From JAHEJX01 sp041605955 (GTDB lineage Bacteria; Actinomycetota; Acidimicrobiia; Spongiisociales; UBA5794), in contig JBFIXI010000094.1 of assembly GCA_041605955.1 (NCBI GenBank), positions 1 through 11,015 of the forward strand: a stretch of 11,015 bases of DNA. The letters are read 5' to 3'. The position numbers and the translations under genes were made by a program. Position 1 is the stretch's first letter. Each line of letters starts with the position of its first letter. Under the pieces are notes generated by a model. That model searched no databases. It was not told where the DNA came from and saw only the letters and a list, made by a program, of their open reading frames with translations. Of this stretch, positions 1 through 6,852 are shown in pieces.

Positions 1-37
1 GGCGCATGGCAGAGGAGGCGCATGGCTGAGGGTTGGC
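1..37. other. Left window edge with a 10-bp direct repeat
   Basis: GGCGCATGGC occurs at 1-10 and again at 17-26, separated by 6 nt. On the plus strand, reading frames end in stops at 27-29 and 43-45, so this may be the 3' end of a convergent gene mostly outside the window. Too little is present to call it. Confidence 0.2.
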
Positions 38-736
38 TCAACTAGCGGTGTCTGGGGCAGCAGTCCCCGGACTGTTCTGCAACAGCGCGATGAGGTCGGC
101 ATACATTCGGCACTTGATCGTGCCCATCGTCGGGCCGGCTTTGGCGGACAGCGACTCTGCAAGGGCAATTGCCTGCGGCAGCACCTCGTCCTCCGCGGCG
201 GCGGCGGTGACGATGCCCATCGTGGCGGCGGCGCTACCCCCGTAACGTCGCCCGGTGACCATCACCTCGTGGGCCGCCATCCGGGGCAGCCGCTGCTTGA
301 TCAGGGCGTCCATCCCCGGCGAGAACGGTATCCCTAGATCCACCTCGGGGAGGCAGAAGTAGCCGCGGTCTTGGCGCATCACTCGAAAGTCATGACAGAG
401 CGCCAGCATGGCGCCGGCGGCAAATGTGTGTCCGTTGCAGGCGGCGACGGTGATGTACGGGGCCGCGATCAATCGGGCGAAGAGCCGCTCGTCATCGGCG
501 ACGAAGGCCTCCATCGCCTGGCGGCCTGCGGCCATCAGGGCCTCGAGGTCGAGGCCATTCGAGTAGAACTTCCCCTCGCCGGTCGTCACCAACGCCTTCG
601 GGGAAGATGCCGCCTCCACTGTGTCCACGGCCCGGTTCATGGCATCGAGCCAGCGACGATTCATCCGATTCTCACCGTCGGCCATGGTGAGGACATAGAC
701 GGAGCCCTGCCGTTCGAGATCGACTGGTCCGCTCAC
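38..736 (-). CDS. Enoyl-CoA hydratase/isomerase family protein (Delta3,Delta2-enoyl-CoA isomerase-like)
   Basis: Crotonase-fold protein of 232 residues, expected to act in the cytoplasm on acyl-CoA thioesters. It most resembles the single-domain Delta3,Delta2-enoyl-CoA isomerases that shift double bonds so that unsaturated fatty acids can enter beta-oxidation. Visible features are the first oxyanion-hole segment FYSNGLDL (about 57-64), the second oxyanion segment NGHTFAAGAM (101-110), and LPEVDLG (129-135), whose Glu131 is the probable catalytic acid/base. The length is slightly short of the usual 240-260. An in-frame GTG at 745 would add three residues, but the Shine-Dalgarno AGAGGAG (745-751) overlaps it and sits 8 nt before the GTG at 736, so 736 is chosen. 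The gene diverges from the helicase with about 125 bp between them. The family is clear. Isomerase rather than hydratase is an inference from the motif style. Confidence 0.87.
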   Translation of the reverse strand: MSGPVDLERQGSVYVLTMADGENRMNRRWLDAMNRAVDTVEAASSPKALVTTGEGKFYSNGLDLEALMAAGRQAMEAFVADDERLFARLIAAPYITVAACNGHTFAAGAMLALCHDFRVMRQDRGYFCLPEVDLGIPFSPGMDALIKQRLPRMAAHEVMVTGRRYGGSAAATMGIVTAAAAEDEVLPQAIALAESLSAKAGPTMGTIKCRMYADLIALLQNSPGTAAPDTAS

Positions 737-744
737 GCCGCACA

Positions 745-751
745 CTCCTCT
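745..751 (-). promoter_or_regulatory. Ribosome binding site deciding the start of the enoyl-CoA isomerase gene
   Basis: AGAGGAG on the minus strand, 8 nt before the GTG at 736. It overlaps the alternative GTG at 745 and therefore excludes it as the main start. Confidence 0.6.
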
Positions 752-848
752 GGATCGAGGTCGCCACTCGGCCCAGAGGGTAGAGGGCGAGCCACCGGGG
801 AGCGGCTACGCAGACGGCTGGTGGCACCACAGGTGAGGAGCCCGGTGC

Positions 849-854
849 TACAGT
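849..854 (+). promoter_or_regulatory. Putative -10 element of the helicase gene (leaderless transcript)
   Basis: TACAGT fits the TAnnnT pattern of actinobacterial -10 boxes. It lies 7 nt before the helicase ATG at 862, so a transcript would begin at or next to the A of the start codon. This agrees with the absence of a usable Shine-Dalgarno: the nearest purine-rich stretch, GAGGAG near 835-840, is more than 20 nt away. No convincing -35 hexamer was seen. The promoter is an inference from sequence and position only. Confidence 0.45.
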
Positions 855-869
855 CGAACGTATGTTCGC
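854..869 (+). promoter_or_regulatory. LexA-binding SOS box over the helicase start
   Basis: The sequence TCGAAC-GTAT-GTTCGC contains CGAAC-GTAT-GTTCG (855-868). This matches the Bacillus-type LexA consensus CGAACRNRYGTTCG at every defined position, and the mycobacterial box TCGAAC-N4-GTTCGA at 11 of 12 fixed positions. It overlaps the last base of the putative -10 element and covers the ATG at 862, where a bound repressor would block RNA polymerase. Its position directly on a UvrD-family repair helicase makes chance unlikely. LexA binding itself is an inference. Confidence 0.75.
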
Positions 870-2919
870 TTCAGATCTGATAGGGGGACGGCGCTGGGCG
901 GAGGGGCTCAACCAGGAACAAAGCGTCGCAGTGCATCATGACGGCAGCCCGCTGCTGATTGTCGCCGGCGCGGGCACCGGCAAGACCCGCACGTTGGTCG
1001 CGCGGGTTGCTCGGCTCATCGATGCGGGAGTTCCGGCCGAGCGCATCCTGCTCCTGACCTTCACCCGGCGGGCGGCGACCGAGATGCTGCGCCGGGCGGA
1101 CCGCCTGGTCGACCGCGCCGCCTCCGGCCGGGTTTGGGGCGGCACCTTTCACGGTATCTCCCATCGCCTACTGCGCCGGTTCGGCCCGGCGGTGGGCCTC
1201 GCCGAGGGGTTCACGATCCTGGATCAGGCCGACTCCGAGGACATCTTCGGCCTGTTACGCGCCGAGCGCGGCCTGGGGGAGAAGGGGATACGGTTCCCCA
1301 AGAAGGAGACCATTGCCGCCGTCTACAGCCGGACCGTCAACCAGCAAGCCAAGCTCGACGAGGTCGTCGGGCGCCACTTCCCATGGTGTGGTGACCATGT
1401 CGACTCGATACGGCGCCTCTTCCGCAACTACACCGCCCGCAAACGCGAGCACAACGTGATCGACTACGACGACTTGTTGCTGTATTGGCGCGCCCTGCTG
1501 GAATCGGCGGCGGCGGACGCCATCCGGGGCATGTTCGACCACGTGCTCGTCGATGAGTACCAGGACACCAACCGCATCCAGGCCGACATTCTCGCCGGGC
1601 TGTGCGTGACCGCGGTTCCCACGGTGGTGGGCGATGATGCTCAAGCCATCTACGGGTTCCGGGCTGCCGAGGTCGAGAACATGTGGGAGTTCGAGTCGCG
1701 CTTTGCAGGGACCCGTCGCATCACCCTGGATCAGAACTACCGCTCGACTCCGCAGGTGGTGGCGGTTGCCAACGCCGTGATGTCCGACGCCGCTACCGGA
1801 TTCCCGAAGAACCTGTGGTCGGTGCGCCGCGACGGGCCGCGGCCGACGTTGGTGACCTGTCATGACGAACCAACTCAGGCCGAGCACGTGTGCGAGCAGG
1901 TGCTGGCGCGGCGCGAGCTAGGCATACCGTTGCGTGAGCAAGCCGTGTTGTTCCGCACTTCTCACCATTCGGCCGGTCTCGAGGTGGAATTGGGACGGCG
2001 CGACATCCCGTTCGTCAAATACGGTGGACTGAAGTTCCTCGAGGCGGCTCACATCAAGGACTTGACTGCGATGCTGCGCATCGCCTCCAACCCCGACGAC
2101 GAGCTGGCCTGGAGCCGAGTGCTTCAGCTGATTCCCGGTGTCGGGCCGGCCACTGCGCAGCGCTTGCTGCAGCGGGCCGCCGCCCGGGCCCAGCTCGAGG
2201 CGATCTCGGTTGTCAGCGCCTTCTGTGAGCTCGATATCGCAGGCCCGGTCGAGGCCCGGCCTATCATCGCCGAGCTGCAAGCTGCGCTACGGGCCGTGAC
2301 CGCAGAGCCGGAAATCCCACCCGCCGTCCAGGTGGATCGCTTCGGCGAGTTCTGCGCGCAGGTCTTCGACCGGCGCTACGAGGACGCTGGAGTGCGCCTG
2401 GGCGACATAGCGCAGCTCGGCAAGATGGCGTCCCCGCACGTGTCGCGCGACACCTTCCTGGCCGACCTGGCGTTGGATCCGCCCACCAGCACCAGCGACC
2501 TGGCGGGACCACCCCATCTCGATGAGGACTACTTGATCCTGAGCACGATTCACTCGGCGAAGGGCGGCGAGTGGCGGGCCGTCTACGTCATCCACGCCAG
2601 CGACGGCAACATCCCCTCGGACATGTCGCTCGGCGAGCCCGGCGGCCTCGAGGAGGAGCGACGATTGTTCTACGTCGCCCTCACCCGCGCCAAGGATCAC
2701 CTCACCGTCTCCGTGCCCCAGCGGTACTACCACCGTCGCTTCGGCGGCAACGCGGCGCACTCGTATGCTCCGCCCAGCCGTTTCCTAGAGCCCGCTCGCG
2801 AGCACTTCGATGAGCAGACCGCCACCCTGTCTGTGGAGACCGCCGTCACCGCGGCCATGACCACCGACCAGGACGTCGTCGGTCAGTTTCTGGAGAGCTT
2901 GTGGGGGAACGACCCCTAG
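862..2919 (+). CDS. UvrD/PcrA-type superfamily 1A ATP-dependent DNA helicase
   Basis: A 685-residue 3'-5' DNA helicase of the UvrD/Rep/PcrA family, expected to unwind DNA in repair or to clear protein from DNA. The helicase motifs occur in order: Q-motif LNQEQ (16-20), Walker A GAGTGKT (36-42, Lys41), motif Ia LLTFTRRAATEM (64-75), GTFH (94-97), Walker B VLVDEYQDT (228-236), motif III GDDAQAIYGFR (257-267), motif IV LDQNYRST (289-296), motif V TIHSAKGGEW (562-571) and motif VI VALTRAK (605-611). The segment IPGVGPATAQRL (424-435) lies in domain 2B. The protein is somewhat shorter than typical UvrD/PcrA (about 720-780) and has no obvious HRDC or nuclease domain. ATG 862 is the only canonical start before the Q-motif. 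It overlaps an SOS box, so DNA-damage induction is likely. It could be a UvrD2- or PcrA-related paralogue; a precise symbol is not assigned. Confidence 0.95.
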   Translation: MFASDLIGGRRWAEGLNQEQSVAVHHDGSPLLIVAGAGTGKTRTLVARVARLIDAGVPAERILLLTFTRRAATEMLRRADRLVDRAASGRVWGGTFHGISHRLLRRFGPAVGLAEGFTILDQADSEDIFGLLRAERGLGEKGIRFPKKETIAAVYSRTVNQQAKLDEVVGRHFPWCGDHVDSIRRLFRNYTARKREHNVIDYDDLLLYWRALLESAAADAIRGMFDHVLVDEYQDTNRIQADILAGLCVTAVPTVVGDDAQAIYGFRAAEVENMWEFESRFAGTRRITLDQNYRSTPQVVAVANAVMSDAATGFPKNLWSVRRDGPRPTLVTCHDEPTQAEHVCEQVLARRELGIPLREQAVLFRTSHHSAGLEVELGRRDIPFVKYGGLKFLEAAHIKDLTAMLRIASNPDDELAWSRVLQLIPGVGPATAQRLLQRAAARAQLEAISVVSAFCELDIAGPVEARPIIAELQAALRAVTAEPEIPPAVQVDRFGEFCAQVFDRRYEDAGVRLGDIAQLGKMASPHVSRDTFLADLALDPPTSTSDLAGPPHLDEDYLILSTIHSAKGGEWRAVYVIHASDGNIPSDMSLGEPGGLEEERRLFYVALTRAKDHLTVSVPQRYYHRRFGGNAAHSYAPPSRFLEPAREHFDEQTATLSVETAVTAAMTTDQDVVGQFLESLWGNDP

Positions 2920-2947
2920 GAACCGCCCAGCTGGCGGTTCCTAGGGG
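2913..2947. terminator. Bidirectional hairpin terminator between convergent genes
   Basis: Perfect 15-bp inverted repeat: left arm 2913-2927 and right arm 2933-2947, with the 5-nt loop CAGCT. It lies between the convergent helicase and alpha/beta hydrolase genes. The helicase stop codon (2917-2919) is inside the left arm, and the hydrolase stop (2951-2953) is 3 nt beyond the right arm. Neither side has a U-tract, as is common for terminators of GC-rich actinobacteria. Confidence 0.8.
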
Positions 2948-2950
2948 CCG

Positions 2951-3841
2951 CTAGCGAACGACCGCCGGGTCGATCGTCGCCACCCACTCCTCGAGGATCT
3001 GCGCGGCGCGCTCTGGAAGCTCGATGTGCGGTACGTGTCCGGCGTCGGCCAACGGGGAGAACTGCCAGTCGGGGCGCTCGGCTGCCAACCATTGCGCTGT
3101 GTCATACGGCACGGTCACGTCCTCCATGCCGTGAATGATCAGCGTGGGGGCGGCAATCCGATGAATCATTCGGCGAAAGCGGCCCCGGTTGAGCAGCAGC
3201 GCAGTGGTGGACCGCAATGCCTGGCAGTAGGCGATGTCGGCCCATTCCATGTCGTCGCGGAGTCGCCGCATCTCGATGAAGGCGGCGCGGGTGGCCTCAT
3301 CGATACGCTCCGGGCGCGCCGTCATCGTCTCCCATAGGTAAGCGGTGCGCTCTTCGGCAGTGTTCGTCTCCCGATAGCGTCGCAGCGCCGCCTCCCCCAA
3401 CCCCGGGAGCAGCGGGAAGCCGAGGAAGCGGAGATTGTCGGTGTTGATGCCCTTCGTCGATTGGGGGGGAAGGCCCGGGGCGAAGAGGACCAGCCCTTCG
3501 ACCAGGCGCGGATGCTGCTCCGCGACCATCATTGCGATGGTCCCCCCCATCGAATTGCCGACCACGATCGCGGGCTCGCCGACTACCTGCTCGATGAAGT
3601 CGGCGACCAGGGCCACTTGCGTCGCCAGATCGGCGCGATGGCCCGCCAACGGTGTCAGCCCGAAGCCGCGCAGATCCAGCGCATACGCACCCCGCCCGCC
3701 GCTGAGGCGAGCCGCCATTCGGTCCCAGTTGAGATGGGAGGCCCCGAGCCCGTGGAGCATCACCAGCGGCGGGCCGCCTCCTGGGTGCTGCACGTAGTGG
3801 ACCGGGCCGGCCAGATCGGTGAAGTGGGAGTTACGTTCCAT
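2951..3841 (-). CDS. Alpha/beta hydrolase fold protein
   Basis: A 296-residue soluble alpha/beta hydrolase. The oxyanion strand-loop is LHGLGAS (29-35), the nucleophile elbow is GNSMGG with Ser97, the acid is probably Asp241 in HGMEDVTVP, and the base is His269 in DAGHVPHIELPE, so the full Ser-Asp-His triad is visible. A helical cap lies at about 125-225. The layout resembles C-C bond hydrolases, haloperoxidase-like enzymes and esterases, so the substrate cannot be named. The frame stays open upstream to 3961 with an ATG there, but that would overlap the divergent dehydrogenase start, and its 40 extra residues look like translated promoter DNA. ATG 3841, preceded by a weak GAAG, starts just before the conserved fold and is preferred. 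The gene ends on the hairpin shared with the helicase. Confidence 0.9.
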   Translation of the reverse strand: MERNSHFTDLAGPVHYVQHPGGGPPLVMLHGLGASHLNWDRMAARLSGGRGAYALDLRGFGLTPLAGHRADLATQVALVADFIEQVVGEPAIVVGNSMGGTIAMMVAEQHPRLVEGLVLFAPGLPPQSTKGINTDNLRFLGFPLLPGLGEAALRRYRETNTAEERTAYLWETMTARPERIDEATRAAFIEMRRLRDDMEWADIAYCQALRSTTALLLNRGRFRRMIHRIAAPTLIIHGMEDVTVPYDTAQWLAAERPDWQFSPLADAGHVPHIELPERAAQILEEWVATIDPAVVR

Positions 3842-3918
3842 GTCTTCGGCAGCGTAATCTCGGGGAACCCGGCCCGATCCGGTCGCGGGCCCCGACACAT
3901 ACTTCCCGGAGTCGGCCG

Positions 3919-3924
3919 AAGGAG
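3919..3924 (+). promoter_or_regulatory. Ribosome binding site of the short-chain dehydrogenase
   Basis: AAGGAG, 5 nt before the GTG at 3930. It fixes that unusual start codon and lies in the 88-bp region between the divergent hydrolase and dehydrogenase genes. Confidence 0.7.
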
Positions 3925-3929
3925 ACCCA

Positions 3930-4682
3930 GTGGAGATTGGCGGAATCACAGCAATGGTCACCGGAGGAGCGTCCGGATTGGGGGCGGCAACCGCCCGCCG
4001 GTTGGCGGCGGACGGGGCCCGGGTGGTCGTGGTCGATGTTCAAGATGGTGCCGGGCTCGCGGCGGAGATCGGAGGGGCCTACGTGGCCGCCGATGTCACC
4101 GACGAGTCCCAGGTGGCTGCGGCGGTGGCCCAAGCGGCCGAGATGGGCCCACTGCGCGCCCTCGTCAACTGCGCCGGCATCGGGCCTCCGCAACGCACCA
4201 TCAATCGCGACGGATCACCCCACGATCTACGCATGTTCGAGAAGGTGGTCGCGGTGAACCTGGTGGGAACGTTCAACTGCGTCCGCCTGGCTGCGGTGGC
4301 CATGAGCCACACCGAGCCGACTGACGATGGCCGCGGCGCCATCGTCAACACCGCGTCGGTGGCCGCCTTCGAGGGCCAGGTGGGACAGGTCGCATATGCT
4401 GCGTCCAAGGGCGGGATCGTCGGCATGACCGTGCCGATTGCCCGCGACCTGGCGTCGCTCGGAATTCGCGTCAACACGATCGCCCCCGGGATAATGGACA
4501 CGCCGATGCTGGCCGGTGTCACCGAGGAGTTTCGCGAGTCGCTGGGGCAGCAGGTCCTCAACCCGAAGCGGCTGGGTACCCCAGAGGAGTTCGCCGCGCT
4601 GGCCCAGTTCCTCATCACACACGACTACATGAACGGTGCCACCATCAGGATGGACGGTGGAATCCGCATGGCACCTAAATGA
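3930..4682 (+). CDS. Short-chain dehydrogenase/reductase, 3-hydroxyacyl-CoA dehydrogenase type 2-like
   Basis: A 250-residue classical SDR oxidoreductase. The nucleotide-binding motif is TGGASGLG (11-18). Asp36 at the end of the second strand points to NAD(H) rather than NADP(H). Asp55, NCAG (80-83) and Asn110 follow. The catalytic tetrad is complete with Ser143, Tyr156 and Lys160 (YAASK). The insertion between NAG and the helix carrying Asn110, and the LVGTFNCVRLAA segment, resemble human HSD17B10-type 3-hydroxyacyl-CoA dehydrogenases more than FabG. A likely role is oxidation of a hydroxyacyl-CoA or hydroxysteroid, but the substrate is an inference. It starts with GTG behind a good AAGGAG. 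Its stop overlaps the next gene by 4 bases (ATGA at 4679), so the two are translationally coupled and head a rightward run that may extend to 7491. Confidence 0.93.
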   Translation: MEIGGITAMVTGGASGLGAATARRLAADGARVVVVDVQDGAGLAAEIGGAYVAADVTDESQVAAAVAQAAEMGPLRALVNCAGIGPPQRTINRDGSPHDLRMFEKVVAVNLVGTFNCVRLAAVAMSHTEPTDDGRGAIVNTASVAAFEGQVGQVAYAASKGGIVGMTVPIARDLASLGIRVNTIAPGIMDTPMLAGVTEEFRESLGQQVLNPKRLGTPEEFAALAQFLITHDYMNGATIRMDGGIRMAPK

Positions 4683-5266
4683 CCCAACCCGTTGGTGTGA
4701 TCCTGGCCGCGGGCTTTGCGGCCCGAATGGGGCGGCCCAAACAGCTGCTCCCGTATCGGGACACCACGCTGCTCGGGGCGGTGATTGCCGCCGCCCGCGC
4801 CTCTGCGCTGGACCGGGTCATCCTCGTGCTCGGTGCTCATCGGGCGGAGATCGTCGCCGCCCACGACTTGGAGGGGATCGACGTCGTGGAGAACCCGCAT
4901 CCGCAGCGGGGCAATCTCAGCTCCCTGCGCCTGGCCGCCGCCCGCGCTCCCGACGCGCCGCTGCTGTTGCTGATGGGAGACATGCCCGGAGTGGATCCTC
5001 TAGTGATCGACGCCCAGCTCGAGCGATGGCGCCAACAACCTGGCTGGCTGCGGGTCACCGAATACACCGACGGTCGGGGGCACCCTTTTGTCCTGTCGCC
5101 TGAGCTGATCGGCGAGCTGGATCAGCTTGAAGGGCCCAAACCGTTGTGGGCCCTGAGCCAGCACGACCGTGCCGACACCCTGGTGGTGCCGGGGCCGATG
5201 CCTGTAGACGTCGATACACCGGACGATTACCGCAAGGCCGTGGCCCGCCGGCGCCCGCAACGATGA
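4679..5266 (+). CDS. MocA-like nucleotidyltransferase (molybdenum cofactor cytidylyltransferase family)
   Basis: A 195-residue protein of the MobA/MocA NTP-transferase family. Known members attach CMP or GMP to molybdopterin for molybdenum hydroxylases. Visible features are the N-terminal nucleotide-binding signature LAAGFAARMGRPKQLLP (9-25), GNLSSLRLA (78-86), the metal-binding LLLLMGDMPGVDP (95-107), GRGHPFVLS (132-140) and VDVDTPDDY (176-184). The order and sequence favour the MocA branch, which uses CTP, over MobA. No molybdoenzyme is encoded in the window, so the acceptor is unknown. A related sugar- or coenzyme-specific transferase is the main alternative. The start overlaps the dehydrogenase stop by 4 bases. 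Its own stop overlaps an ATG that opens a 20-codon reading frame. Confidence 0.85.
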   Translation: MTQPVGVILAAGFAARMGRPKQLLPYRDTTLLGAVIAAARASALDRVILVLGAHRAEIVAAHDLEGIDVVENPHPQRGNLSSLRLAAARAPDAPLLLLMGDMPGVDPLVIDAQLERWRQQPGWLRVTEYTDGRGHPFVLSPELIGELDQLEGPKPLWALSQHDRADTLVVPGPMPVDVDTPDDYRKAVARRRPQR

Positions 5267-5325
5267 AGCAGTCCCGCGCATCGTCCGATAACCACGTCGA
5301 CATGAACTCTGCTGCGACCCGCTGA
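5263..5325 (+). CDS. Possible 20-residue linking ORF between the MocA-like gene and the M48 protease
   Basis: An ATG at 5263 overlaps the stop of the MocA-like gene (ATGA), and the frame runs 20 codons to a TGA at 5323-5325. That stop overlaps the ATG of the M48 protease gene (TGATG). The peptide reads MKQSRASSDNHVDMNSAATR: hydrophilic, with no recognisable motif. There is no clear Shine-Dalgarno before either ATG, so a ribosome finishing the upstream gene could pass through this frame by termination-reinitiation. It is either a coupling ORF or coincidence in a 58-bp gap. Reality as a protein is uncertain. Confidence 0.25.
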   Translation: MKQSRASSDNHVDMNSAATR

Positions 5326-6824
5326 TGTTGCGCGACCTGATGCCCTCCTGGGTTGGATGGCTGGGCCCGGCCATCGTGCTGGCGCTGGCGATTGTCTTTC
5401 TCCTTCTCATACCGGGGGTGTCGCTGTGGCTGGTGCGCCGCCGGCTGGTGCCGGGGCTGCACTGGACGAAGCAGGCCGACTTGGCGACCGAAGCGAGGGC
5501 GGCGCTCGTCGTCGGTGTCGTGATGGGCCCGATGATGTCATTGGCCTGGACGGCGTGGTTCAACGGGCCCTTCAGCGTGATTCCCGACTGGGCAGTCACC
5601 GCACTGGCGGCGCTGCTGGCGGTGTTGGTCGTGACTGCGATCAGCTGGTGGTTCACGAGTGGCCCGCTACGCCAGCCCCTTCCCGGCTTGGGACGCTACT
5701 ACTGGCTGGTGGCGCGCAAGTCGTGGCCGGCGGTCTGGCTCATCTTGCTGATCGTCTTCGCTCCTCCCCGGCTCACTTCGTGGTGGATGCTCCCGTGGAC
5801 GGCGCTCGTGGTGGCATCGCTCCATGGGCTGCGCTACCTGGCCGAGCTCTACATGGCAACCGGGGTGGCTCAACCCGCTCCGCCGAGGGTGACGGCGGCG
5901 GTTGCTCGTGCAGCCGGGCAGATGGGTGCGGATGCGCCGCGGATCGTCGTCTTCGAGAGCAGTGCCGCCAACGCGTTTGCTCTGCCGGTGCGCAACTTGA
6001 TTCTGATGACGACCCGGCTGATCGACGAGCTCGACGACGCCGAGCTCGAGGCGGTGGCTTTGCACGAGATCGCCCACCTGGGAGAGCATCGCTCGGTTAC
6101 CCGGCGGCGTCAGATCGGAACGCTGGCGCTCGTACCGTTCTTTGCGATCAAGCCGCTGTTGGCCGCCGGCATCTGGGTGCTGGTGGCCGTGCTCGCCGCC
6201 ACCCTGGCATTTCGGTTGTTGCTGAGTCGGATGGAAGCCGACGAGGAAACCAGAGCCGACCACACCGCAGTTGAGCTGTCGCACGAATCGAGCGCCCTGG
6301 GCACGGCACTGCTCAAGATGCACCAGGCGGCATTGATCCCGGCGTTTGTGAAGCGGGATCCCCACGGGCCGTTGCACGAGCGCCTCACCCGTGCCGGGGT
6401 CACCCCCGACTTCGCCCCCATCGAGAAAGCGCCGAAACACCGCTCATTGACGGCGGCGCTCACCCTCAGCCTGGTGCTGGTTGTGGCCGTTGCCGCGGTT
6501 CCCTGGTACCTCATCGACATCTGGGACTCCGGCAACGGCAGCCACGCGGCCATCGCCTTCGGATGGCGGACCAACGACGTGCTGCGCTGGACCGGCTACA
6601 ACGCGGCGGAGCGCGGTGACTTCGAGCGCTCGATTCCTTACCTCGAAGAGAGTGCCACCCGTGGCGACTACGGGGCGCTGGTCGACCTGCCGTGGGTGTA
6701 TTCGGCCCTGGGAAGGTGTGACGAGGCCCGCGCCGCCCTATCGGACCTGCAAGCTAGCCCGGATGCAGCCGTTTCCGATCTGCAGCTGGCCGCGGCCTGG
6801 GTGGCCTACTGTGAGCGCGGCTAG
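5325..6824 (+). CDS. M48-type membrane zinc metalloprotease with C-terminal helical-repeat tail
   Basis: A 499-residue integral membrane protein with hydrophobic segments at about 12-37, 61-79, 88-110, 134-147 and 152-170. A peptidase M48-like domain follows: FESSAANAFALPVRNLILMT (210-229) before the zinc motif HEIAH (247-251), a hydrophobic hairpin (266-300), and the probable third ligand Glu308 in EETRAD. Another membrane segment lies at 376-397. The last 75 residues resemble one or two TPR/Sel1-like helical repeats (AAERGDFERSIPYLEESATR, then YSALGRCDEARAAL), so the protein joins a protease to a probable protein-binding tail. Relatives such as HtpX cleave membrane proteins in quality control. 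The true target is unknown. The start at 5325 lacks a Shine-Dalgarno, and Met6 (5340) is an alternative. The stop precedes the AlaX-like gene by 28 nt. Confidence 0.85.
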   Translation: MLRDLMPSWVGWLGPAIVLALAIVFLLLIPGVSLWLVRRRLVPGLHWTKQADLATEARAALVVGVVMGPMMSLAWTAWFNGPFSVIPDWAVTALAALLAVLVVTAISWWFTSGPLRQPLPGLGRYYWLVARKSWPAVWLILLIVFAPPRLTSWWMLPWTALVVASLHGLRYLAELYMATGVAQPAPPRVTAAVARAAGQMGADAPRIVVFESSAANAFALPVRNLILMTTRLIDELDDAELEAVALHEIAHLGEHRSVTRRRQIGTLALVPFFAIKPLLAAGIWVLVAVLAATLAFRLLLSRMEADEETRADHTAVELSHESSALGTALLKMHQAALIPAFVKRDPHGPLHERLTRAGVTPDFAPIEKAPKHRSLTAALTLSLVLVVAVAAVPWYLIDIWDSGNGSHAAIAFGWRTNDVLRWTGYNAAERGDFERSIPYLEESATRGDYGALVDLPWVYSALGRCDEARAALSDLQASPDAAVSDLQLAAAWVAYCERG

Positions 6825-6850
6825 CGGCTGCGGTTTACCGTTCGCAGCCG
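6825..6850 (+). promoter_or_regulatory. Hairpin immediately upstream of the AlaX-like start codon
   Basis: Perfect 8-bp inverted repeat: CGGCTGCG at 6825-6832 and CGCAGCCG at 6843-6850, with a 10-nt loop. It begins right after the M48 protease stop codon (6822-6824) and ends 2 nt before the ATG at 6853, exactly where a ribosome binding site would lie. It could be a weak terminator for the upstream gene or a structure that controls translation of the next one. No U-tract follows. Confidence 0.45.
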
Positions 6851-6852
6851 AT

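Noticed and set aside
737..861. Control of the enoyl-CoA isomerase gene by the same SOS box
   Set aside because: The box is more than 110 bp from that start and overlaps only the helicase promoter. No link to DNA damage is evident.
3842..3929. Possible operator or promoters in the hydrolase/dehydrogenase divergent gap, including a 6-bp inverted repeat (3871-3876 with 3886-3891)
   Set aside because: The repeat is short and GC-only with a 9-nt loop, and no clear -35/-10 pairs were found. It is not distinguishable from chance.
3842..3961. N-terminal extension of the alpha/beta hydrolase from an ATG at 3961
   Set aside because: It would overlap the divergent dehydrogenase start and ribosome binding site. 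The 40 added residues look like translated intergenic DNA, and ATG 3841 starts right before the conserved fold.
3461..4324. A 287-codon plus-strand frame across the hydrolase and the dehydrogenase start
   Set aside because: It crosses a divergent promoter region and two well-supported genes, and has no recognisable domain.
5357..6274. A 305-codon plus-strand frame inside the M48 protease gene
   Set aside because: Low-complexity Gly/Ala/Arg translation in another frame of a gene with a clear HEIAH motif and membrane segments.
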